From Actinomycetota bacterium (GTDB taxonomy: Bacteria; Actinomycetota; Actinomycetes; Nanopelagicales; Nanopelagicaceae): a stretch of 8,746 nucleotides of DNA. Shown here one piece after another: positions 1 through 5,491 of the stretch (positions are counted from its first letter, which is position 1; each line of letters starts with the position of its first letter). A program made the position numbers and the translations under genes. Location of the stretch: assembly GCA_009699165.1 (NCBI GenBank), contig WLOR01000059.1, positions 1-8,746 of the forward strand. The letters are read 5' to 3'. A model generated the notes under the pieces. That model was not told the origin of the DNA and searched no databases. It saw only the letters and a program-made list of their open reading frames with translations.

Positions 1-646
1 ATACCAAAGCCTGCACAACGACACTTACAGTTGTTCCCCATCCGAGAATTTGAACCTGGCGAGATGTGATACTTTCTAAAGAAACACGTGAAGAGAAAAG
101 TAAAAACCCACCAAAAAGAGCGATACCAACGAGGTTATTTGCAATAGGAGCCCACATTAAGGGCCCAAAAGAGCCTCGGGCATTGGCAACCTGTCCAAGC
201 ATAGTGAACAGACCTAGAAAGAAAATCTGAGGCAAGCAGTATCTTGTAAAGGCAATAGCAATCTCTTTTTCAACCTCGAACCCTGTTGTGAAAAACTCGG
301 GAGCATATAACCGCACCAATGATGGAGCACAATAAATCCCTACAGCAACAAGCAAAAATAGAATTAAAGAAATAGTGGTAACTAATCGTGAGGCAAATCC
401 ATCACCACCATCTTCGTGATCAAAAGATCGAACAAGTTGTGGAATAAATATTGCAGTAAGTGCGCCACCAACAAGAAGGTTATAAAGGATATTTGGCATT
501 GTGTTTGCAACATTGTAAGTATCGGCGAGCAATGCCGTACCGAGGACCGACACAATTAATATTCCGCGAATGAAACCAGTGATTCGCGAGATGATTGTGC
601 CAAGTGCCATGATTCCGGATGCCCGGAATAACTCATTAGATTTCAC
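1..646 (-). CDS. murJ: Lipid II flippase MurJ (MviN family), N-terminal part, cut by window edge
   Basis: Polytopic inner-membrane protein of the MOP exporter superfamily that moves the peptidoglycan precursor lipid II to the outer face of the membrane. The visible 215 residues (family usually 500 or more) show the MurJ N-terminus: SRITGFIRG at 20-28, ADTYNVANTMPNILYNLLVG at 41-60, GGALTAIFIPQLVR at about 60-73, then hydrophobic segments near 89-107, 137-151 and 166-185. I chose the GTG at 646 rather than the ATG at 610. The extra residues (KSNELFRASGIMALGT) align with the usual family start, and a GGGGG-type ribosome binding site lies about 9 bases upstream. The start overlaps the end of the DUF6049 gene by 11 bases, so it is probably translationally coupled. 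MurJ in the same order after DUF6049 and mutT4 is typical of actinobacteria. Identity is confident; the C-terminal half is outside the window, so a fused pseudokinase domain, as in mycobacteria, cannot be excluded. Confidence 0.95.
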   Translation of the reverse strand, partial: MKSNELFRASGIMALGTIISRITGFIRGILIVSVLGTALLADTYNVANTMPNILYNLLVGGALTAIFIPQLVRSFDHEDGGDGFASRLVTTISLILFLLVAVGIYCAPSLVRLYAPEFFTTGFEVEKEIAIAFTRYCLPQIFFLGLFTMLGQVANARGSFGPLMWAPIANNLVGIALFGGFLLFSSRVSLESITSRQVQILGWGTTVSVVVQALV

Positions 647-1751
647 GGTGGCGCCCCCTTCGTGCCCGACGAACACTTTGAGCAATTGCAGCTAGCAGGA
701 GAAGTATTGCTGCTCCAGTGGTGAACCACGTAAGTTTTGGATCGATAACAGTTGCATTTAATTGAAGCGGCACAGCCGGAACAAGTTCTATACCCCTGTC
801 ATCTTTAATGCTTGCAAAAACAAGTGTCTGTCCTGGAGCACGAACTGCCACCTTGAGATCTAGTTGAGTTTTAGAGTTTGGCGGTAGTTTAACTTCCTTG
901 AAACTCTCAATAGATATTCTAGAGTTTTGTGCACTCATATCTATATTTACACTTATTTCAATAGGAAACTCATTGATTACTGTTAGCGGAAGTTTTGAAC
1001 GCTCGGTTGTCACCTGATACCTACTGGCATTTATTCTCAAATGATTCATCTGTTCATCTACTGCTGCGCGCGCATTTAATGAAAAGTATGTCCGCTCTTC
1101 ATAATTTAGTCGCGAAGAAAGTAGTTGACCTAGGCGAGCACGCAACTTGTATATCTGCGGCAGAGGAACAGAGTGAGATAGATAAGTGATTGACCTGCGG
1201 CTATCACTATAGTTTTTCTGTAAAAGTGGCGAGAGGCGCGACTTGGTATTACCCAATAGGTTTCCTACATCACTTTTAACTTCGCGACTGAGGACGTTTT
1301 GCAGCTGAATTTTTCCAAAATCGAAATACAACCTCAGCTCACTCGGCGCTAATCTTTTAGCAAGCGCTGTATCTGGATTTCCATAAGCAAGAGCAACTAC
1401 TTCATTAGGTGATGTAACTTTTTTGAGTTGAACGAGCCAATCACCTGCTATTTGTTGACCAGTTGAATCAGCACCACTTGCTAACTTATAGCCAGTCGAC
1501 ATCGCAACAACTTCATCAATCAAGGCAGCATCTATTAACCAAATTCGATTTTTATTCTCGGGAACAAAGACAAGTTTGCCTAACTTCCCCAAAGGCAATA
1601 AATCTTGCGCCAATACGTCATTTCTAAATTCGCCTGTGAAGTTTTGATGCACCGTACTTACAATTCGAATGATTTTTGAATCAGCTGATGCCAAAGGAAG
1701 AGGGGTTAGCGTAAAGAAGAGAACTAAGAGTGCAGATACAAGTTTTTTCAT
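636..1751 (-). CDS. DUF6049 family exported, membrane-anchored protein (short form)
   Basis: Protein of unknown function, 371 residues. It has a clear Sec signal peptide (MKKLVSALLV, then a hydrophobic run ending ASA at 21-23), an extracytoplasmic body, one transmembrane helix near 340-359 and a short basic cytoplasmic tail (RRARRGRHREI). The stretch around 65-135 (WLIDAALIDEV, GDWLVQLKK, VALAYGNPDTALAKR) resembles the conserved core of DUF6049 proteins. The stretch 258-335 looks like a beta-sandwich preceding the anchor. The M. tuberculosis counterpart by position is Rv3909, about 800 residues by memory, so this copy is roughly half length. The N-terminal domain between signal peptide and core appears missing. 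The start ATG overlaps the upstream NUDIX stop (ATGA) and has GGTGAG 8 bases before it. Its neighbour MurJ suggests an envelope role, but no activity can be assigned. Family assignment rests on remembered motifs plus synteny. Confidence 0.75.
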   Translation of the reverse strand: MKKLVSALLVLFFTLTPLPLASADSKIIRIVSTVHQNFTGEFRNDVLAQDLLPLGKLGKLVFVPENKNRIWLIDAALIDEVVAMSTGYKLASGADSTGQQIAGDWLVQLKKVTSPNEVVALAYGNPDTALAKRLAPSELRLYFDFGKIQLQNVLSREVKSDVGNLLGNTKSRLSPLLQKNYSDSRRSITYLSHSVPLPQIYKLRARLGQLLSSRLNYEERTYFSLNARAAVDEQMNHLRINASRYQVTTERSKLPLTVINEFPIEISVNIDMSAQNSRISIESFKEVKLPPNSKTQLDLKVAVRAPGQTLVFASIKDDRGIELVPAVPLQLNATVIDPKLTWFTTGAAILLLLAAIAQSVRRARRGRHREI

Positions 1752-2317
1752 ATTTTTAACTCACCGCTTCGGGCAATTAATTTCTTTTCATCTGGGTAGG
1801 CGAGTCGGTCGACAATCTCACTTAATGGAAACCAAGAAACCTCATCAACCTCGCTAATTTGTGCAACTAGCTCGCCGCTTACTTCGGAGAATAGATAATG
1901 GTGCACCGTCTTATGAATTCTCTTGCCACCTGCCATAAACCAAAAATCAATGACCCCCAATGAACGAGCAATTGCGGAAGTGATTCCTGTTTCCTCTGCA
2001 ACCTCTCGAATCGCCGCCTGCTCTGGGGTTTCACCTTCTTCTATATGTCCCTTTGGAAGTGACCACAATAAGCGGGTTCCACTGGCATCTTTATGATCTA
2101 TGCGCCCAATGAGAAGACCTTGAGTCCCGGTTGAGTCGATGACTAAACCACCGGCGCTCACCTCATCAACTCGCTTTGCATAGGTTCTCTTACCGGCAGG
2201 CTTTGGCGCCTTAGTTGAGAGTGATGGAGACTGTGTTTGGGGGCCGCGGTTAGCGGGGCGCTTGCGCTTCCGCTTCTTCTTGACGCCTTCGCTGCCCGCA
2301 CCAGGTGCAGGGATCAT
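1748..2317 (-). CDS. MutT4-like NUDIX hydrolase
   Basis: Cytoplasmic NUDIX pyrophosphohydrolase, 189 residues, expected to cleave a nucleoside diphosphate-linked substrate such as a damaged nucleotide or ADP-sugar; the substrate cannot be read from sequence. The NUDIX box is complete at 90-112: G90, E96, then REVAEETGI at 104-112, giving all metal-binding glutamates. It is preceded by SAGGLVID (54-61) and LLWSLPKG (83-90), and followed by KTVHHYLF (136-143) and RLAYPDEKKL (171-180), as I recall from M. tuberculosis MutT4 (Rv3908). Residues 12-50 are a lysine/arginine/proline-rich, probably disordered tail, a feature shared with MutT4. The ATG has no Shine-Dalgarno sequence, but a TACCCT hexamer ends 6 bases upstream, consistent with a leaderless mRNA. 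It is the first gene of an operon with DUF6049 and murJ. The family is certain; orthology to MutT4 is likely. Confidence 0.93.
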   Translation of the reverse strand: MIPAPGAGSEGVKKKRKRKRPANRGPQTQSPSLSTKAPKPAGKRTYAKRVDEVSAGGLVIDSTGTQGLLIGRIDHKDASGTRLLWSLPKGHIEEGETPEQAAIREVAEETGITSAIARSLGVIDFWFMAGGKRIHKTVHHYLFSEVSGELVAQISEVDEVSWFPLSEIVDRLAYPDEKKLIARSGELKI

Positions 2318-2349
2318 GGAGCAAGGGTACTGCTCTAATCTTGCTTATT
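2318..2349. promoter_or_regulatory. Compact divergent promoter region between NUDIX and CCA-transferase genes
   Basis: Only 32 bases separate the chosen starts. On the minus strand TACCCT (2329-2324) ends 6 bases before the NUDIX ATG. On the plus strand TAATCT (2336-2341) ends 8 bases before the GTG at 2350. Both match the TAnnnT actinobacterial -10 pattern at a distance that would place transcription starts at or next to the start codons. No recognisable -35 element or ribosome binding site is present for either gene. The two -10 candidates are 6 bases apart, so the two polymerases could not bind simultaneously. The prediction is inferred from short, degenerate motifs. Confidence 0.4.
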
Positions 2350-3789
2350 GTGACGAGTGCATTGGGAGCCGCAGGCGAGTTAGCGATCCGTTCCCTCATA
2401 GAGCGGGCACCACTTGCTAGCTCTCTCGCGCAGGCATTTAAAGCCAAAGGCTTCACCTTGGCCCTGGTTGGTGGCCCTGTCCGCGATGCAATCTTGGGAC
2501 GCCTTGGAAATGATTTAGATTTCACAACTAATGCCCTGCCACAAGAGACTAAAAAAATTCTGCAAGTATGGGCCGAAAATATCTGGGAAACCGGTATCGC
2601 ATTTGGAACCGTAGCAGGTAAGCGAGGCGATACAACCGTTGAAGTAACAACCTATCGTAGTGAGCATTACTCACTAGATTCACGAAACCCTAATGTCGAA
2701 TACGGTACAGATATTCTCGGAGATTTATCGCGTCGCGATTTCACAGTTAATTCAATGGCATTAGAACTCACAAATGAGAAACCAGAGTTTATAGATCCAT
2801 TTAATGGACTCCAAGATTTAGCAAAAAAGATTCTTCGTACACCTGGACGCCCAGGGGATTCATTTACAGATGACCCACTTCGCATGATGCGCGCGGCTCG
2901 ATTTGCAAGTCAACTTGATTTTGAAATTGATGCAGAGGTCATGGCTTCGATAAAAGATTTATCACATCGAATTTCCATAATCTCTGCCGAGCGCGTGCGA
3001 GATGAGTTTACAAAAATCCTTATGTCGCCTAATCCAAGAACAGGAATCACAATCCTCGTTGATACGGGATTGGCCGATATTGTCATACCCGAGATTCCAA
3101 AATTACGACTTGAAGTAGATGAGCACCATCACCATAAAGATGTGTATGAGCACTCAATTACCGTTTTAGAGCAAGCGATCATGCAGGAGAAACGACTCGG
3201 AGGGCCTAACTTAATTATTCGTCTAGCAGCTCTTCTTCACGATATTGGAAAACCAAAGACTAGAAGTTTTATAGAAGGTGGTGGTGTTTCATTTCATCAC
3301 CACGAAGTAGTAGGTGCGCGTTTAGCCAAGAAACGGCTGCAGGAGTTGCGTTTTGATAGTCACACTATCGAAGCTGTCGAGCTTTTAACCACACTTCACC
3401 TACGTTTCCATGGCTATGGGGATGGCGAATGGAGTGATTCTGCAGTACGGCGATATGTACGAGATGCTGGAGAACTGTTAACACACCTGCACGTACTCAC
3501 TCGCGCCGATTGCACAACTCGTAATAAAACTAAAGCGGCCCGCTTATCAGGTGTATATGACTCACTAGAAGAGCGAATAGATATTTTGATGGAGCAAGAA
3601 GAGTTATCAAAGATTCGACCAGATTTAGATGGTGCCCAAGTTATGGCGCTATTGAAAATTAAGCCATCACGAGAAGTTGGCGCAGCTATGGATTTCTTAA
3701 TGGAACTACGACTAGACCGAGGCCAGATTGGTGAAGAACAAGCAACTAAAGAACTACTTAACTGGTGGGAAAACAGAGCGACGAAGTAA
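2350..3789 (+). CDS. CCA-adding tRNA nucleotidyltransferase with HD domain
   Basis: Adds or repairs the 3'-terminal CCA of tRNAs in the cytoplasm (class II nucleotidyltransferase; annotated PcnA/CCA tRNA nucleotidyltransferase in actinobacteria, Rv3907c by synteny). From the GTG at 2350 it has 479 residues. The nucleotidyltransferase head shows GGPVRDAILG at 41-50 and the catalytic pair DLD at 55-57. RRDFTVNSMA follows at 128-137, then the IDPFNG and DDPLRMMRAARFASQL segments of the RNA-binding neck. The C-terminal HD phosphohydrolase-type domain has EH at 267-268, HDIGK at 297-301, HHH at 316-318 and D387, a full metal-binding set. The start is uncertain: GTG 2305 would overlap the divergent NUDIX start, and TTG 2341 or 2362 are also possible. 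I prefer 2350 for length and for the upstream TAATCT. The stop lies inside the convergent MFS gene. Confidence 0.94.
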   Translation: MTSALGAAGELAIRSLIERAPLASSLAQAFKAKGFTLALVGGPVRDAILGRLGNDLDFTTNALPQETKKILQVWAENIWETGIAFGTVAGKRGDTTVEVTTYRSEHYSLDSRNPNVEYGTDILGDLSRRDFTVNSMALELTNEKPEFIDPFNGLQDLAKKILRTPGRPGDSFTDDPLRMMRAARFASQLDFEIDAEVMASIKDLSHRISIISAERVRDEFTKILMSPNPRTGITILVDTGLADIVIPEIPKLRLEVDEHHHHKDVYEHSITVLEQAIMQEKRLGGPNLIIRLAALLHDIGKPKTRSFIEGGGVSFHHHEVVGARLAKKRLQELRFDSHTIEAVELLTTLHLRFHGYGDGEWSDSAVRRYVRDAGELLTHLHVLTRADCTTRNKTKAARLSGVYDSLEERIDILMEQEELSKIRPDLDGAQVMALLKIKPSREVGAAMDFLMELRLDRGQIGEEQATKELLNWWENRATK

Positions 3790-5025
3790 GCGCACAACAA
3801 TGAGTAAGTAAGATGCACTTACACAGAGTGGAACTATTGACGATTCACCAGATTGAGGAAGTAAGAGCGCTGCAATCAACCCACCGGAAACAATTGCACC
3901 ATTAACTAAGACGTCATAGACAGCAAAGACTCGACCACGGAAATAATCATCGATCTTGGATTGAACCAATGCATCATTAGTTACTTTTAAGTTCTGACCA
4001 AAAAACGATGTTAAAAATGCTGTAAGAATGAGAGTGAGTTGAGTTTGCGCCGCAGCCAAAAATAATGGACAAAGCGCACTCAGAAATAAAACAATGCGCA
4101 TCCAACGATGGCGGCCAAATCTCTCCACACCATATGGGGCAAGGAATGCACCAAGAAATACACCAATACCAGCGAAAGAGAGCGCAAAACCAAAACCCTT
4201 TAACCCATTCTCTGGCAAAGCTGGATCATTGAAAGTATTACGCTCTAAAAGCAGTGCAGTTAGCGTTAAGGCCGTTAAGCCACCTCGGTGAACCGCAGTC
4301 GCGATTATTCCTCGGGCTGCATCCGAGTGAAGTGCGAGAAAACCAAACCCCTCGCGCATATCTAGAAAACCTTGTGAGAACGATGCCGCACCAATCTCAT
4401 GCTGCTGGGGACCAATCTCAAATTTCTTAATCCTGGTAGAAAGTAGCGCACTGACTAAATAGCCCATACTTGCAAGCACAATAAGGAGCGCATCGGCATG
4501 GTCGGCAATCGCTAATGAATCTACCAATGCCCGAATACCGACACCAAGGCCTGCGCCTATAACAACAAGGACAGAGCCACCAGTCACCGCCATCGCATTT
4601 GCGCTAACTAAAGATTGAGTGTCAACCAATAATGCAAGTCCAGCCGAGAGTGCCGCAAGAATTAAGCGATTAATACCAAATGCAATTAAAACAACCACCG
4701 TGAGTGCAGCGCCGGTTGTGCCGCTAAAAACCAAAAGCGCAACAATTAATAAGTTAGCACTACGTAATAAGTTAGAGAAAAATAGAGCGCGTTGTCTAGA
4801 GATTCGATCTAAAACTGTTCCAACAAATGGGCCGACAATTGAATAAGGCAATAACACAACGGCAAATCCGAGGGCTGCATTTAGTGCATTTGTTTGGCGA
4901 TCTGGAGAAAAGAGCACAAATGATGCAAGAGCGCTTTGAAAGATCCCATCTGTAGCTTGCCCAGACCAGCGGATGGCTAATAAGCGCGAGAATCTGGGGT
5001 GCTTGAGAAGTTCAATAAAACCCAT
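3754..5025 (-). CDS. MFS family permease, substrate unknown
   Basis: Inner-membrane transporter of the major facilitator superfamily, 423 residues from the ATG at 5025, with about 12 hydrophobic segments spread through the length. The MFS loop 2-3 signature is visible as GTVLDRISRQR (69-79). Its second-half counterpart is APYGVERFGRHRWMR, between the later helices. This duplication supports a two-bundle MFS fold. The upstream ATG at 5091 would add 22 polar residues (MYDRCDFIVDKNKPPS...) and run into the divergent DUF5318 gene, so I reject it; MGFIELLKHPRFSRL is a typical MFS beginning. No Shine-Dalgarno sequence is seen, but TACGCT ends 7 bases before the ATG. The last 36 bases overlap the end of the CCA-transferase gene on the other strand. 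Nothing in sequence or context identifies the substrate. Drug or metabolite efflux is a generic possibility only. Confidence 0.88.
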   Translation of the reverse strand: MGFIELLKHPRFSRLLAIRWSGQATDGIFQSALASFVLFSPDRQTNALNAALGFAVVLLPYSIVGPFVGTVLDRISRQRALFFSNLLRSANLLIVALLVFSGTTGAALTVVVLIAFGINRLILAALSAGLALLVDTQSLVSANAMAVTGGSVLVVIGAGLGVGIRALVDSLAIADHADALLIVLASMGYLVSALLSTRIKKFEIGPQQHEIGAASFSQGFLDMREGFGFLALHSDAARGIIATAVHRGGLTALTLTALLLERNTFNDPALPENGLKGFGFALSFAGIGVFLGAFLAPYGVERFGRHRWMRIVLFLSALCPLFLAAAQTQLTLILTAFLTSFFGQNLKVTNDALVQSKIDDYFRGRVFAVYDVLVNGAIVSGGLIAALLLPQSGESSIVPLCVSASYLLIVVRLLRRSVFPPVK

Positions 5026-5068
5026 AAGAAAGAGCGTAGTCGCAGAAGGTGGTTTATTCTTATCAACT
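5026..5068. promoter_or_regulatory. Divergent promoter region between MFS and DUF5318 genes
   Basis: This is a 43-base spacer between divergent starts. On the plus strand TATTCT (5055-5060) ends 8 bases before the DUF5318 ATG. On the minus strand TACGCT (5038-5033) ends 7 bases before the MFS ATG. Neither start has a Shine-Dalgarno sequence, so both mRNAs may be leaderless. A -35 element at normal spacing for either promoter would fall on the other promoter's -10 box, and neither place holds a consensus-like hexamer. The prediction rests on degenerate six-base motifs and position only. Confidence 0.38.
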
Positions 5069-5482
5069 ATGAAGTCGCAGCGATCGTACATCGACTATTC
5101 ACTTGATAAGCGCGCCACATTGCTGGCTCTCTTTCGTGGAACAGTCGACGCCTGTGACGCCGATCCATATCTTCTAAGAGCTGCTCAGTGGCACGGTGAA
5201 AAAACTAGTCGCAACTGTCCGGTCTGTAAGAAAAACGGTCTCGTTGAACTCCGCTACACCTATGGCGAGCAGCTCGGACAGTACTCAGGCCGCATTAAGT
5301 CTCCAAAGGAGCTCCTAGAAATGGAGACCGAGTTTGGAGAGTTCCGCGTCTACATCGTGGAAGTGTGCAGAGACTGTTCGTGGAACCACTTGTGTGCCTC
5401 ATTTATATTGGGCGACGGGAAAGAGCGCAAAGCGCCTCGCAAGGTTCGCACCTTAGAGGACGAAGATTACGCAGCACGGTAG
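5069..5482 (+). CDS. DUF5318 family small protein with zinc-ribbon-like cysteines
   Basis: Conserved actinobacterial protein of unknown function, 137 residues, cytoplasmic by absence of signal or membrane segments. Two CxxC knuckles are visible, C50-P-V-C53 and C100-R-D-C103, 46 residues apart. This suggests a four-cysteine zinc ribbon, with the beta-rich stretch VELRYTYGEQL and FRVYIVEVC between and before the knuckles. The C-terminus is charged (DGKERKAPRKVRTLEDEDY). I chose the ATG at 5069: the reading frame is open further upstream but has no plausible start there, and MKSQRSYIDYSLDKRATL is the conserved beginning. Its position immediately before a class A PBP matches Rv0049 before ponA1 (Rv0050) in M. 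tuberculosis. It is probably cotranscribed with the PBP, 9 bases downstream. DNA/RNA binding or a protein-protein adaptor role is possible from the zinc ribbon, but nothing proves it. Confidence 0.85.
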   Translation: MKSQRSYIDYSLDKRATLLALFRGTVDACDADPYLLRAAQWHGEKTSRNCPVCKKNGLVELRYTYGEQLGQYSGRIKSPKELLEMETEFGEFRVYIVEVCRDCSWNHLCASFILGDGKERKAPRKVRTLEDEDYAAR

Positions 5483-5491
5483 CCTTAACAC

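Noticed and set aside
2305..2349. GTG at 2305 as start of the CCA transferase
   Set aside because: It would make divergent genes overlap head to head by 13 bases and adds a hydrophobic stretch (TALILLIV) not expected in this cytoplasmic enzyme. GTG 2350 gives a normal length, though it is not proven.
3169..3303. Histidine-rich runs (HHHH, HHH) suggesting a metal-binding insertion
   Set aside because: They are part of the normal HD domain of this transferase family and line up with the expected metal ligands.
3414..3818. 134-residue minus-strand open frame opposite the CCA transferase
   Set aside because: It is low-complexity and serine/arginine-rich with no family resemblance, lying wholly against a well-supported gene; a shadow frame.
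3804..3822. Inverted repeat as terminator of the CCA-transferase gene
   Set aside because: It is AT-rich, 6 bp, has no T tract and lies inside the MFS coding sequence. Too weak to annotate.
5026..5091. Upstream ATG at 5091 for the MFS gene
   Set aside because: It adds 22 polar residues unlike MFS N-termini and overlaps the divergent DUF5318 coding start.
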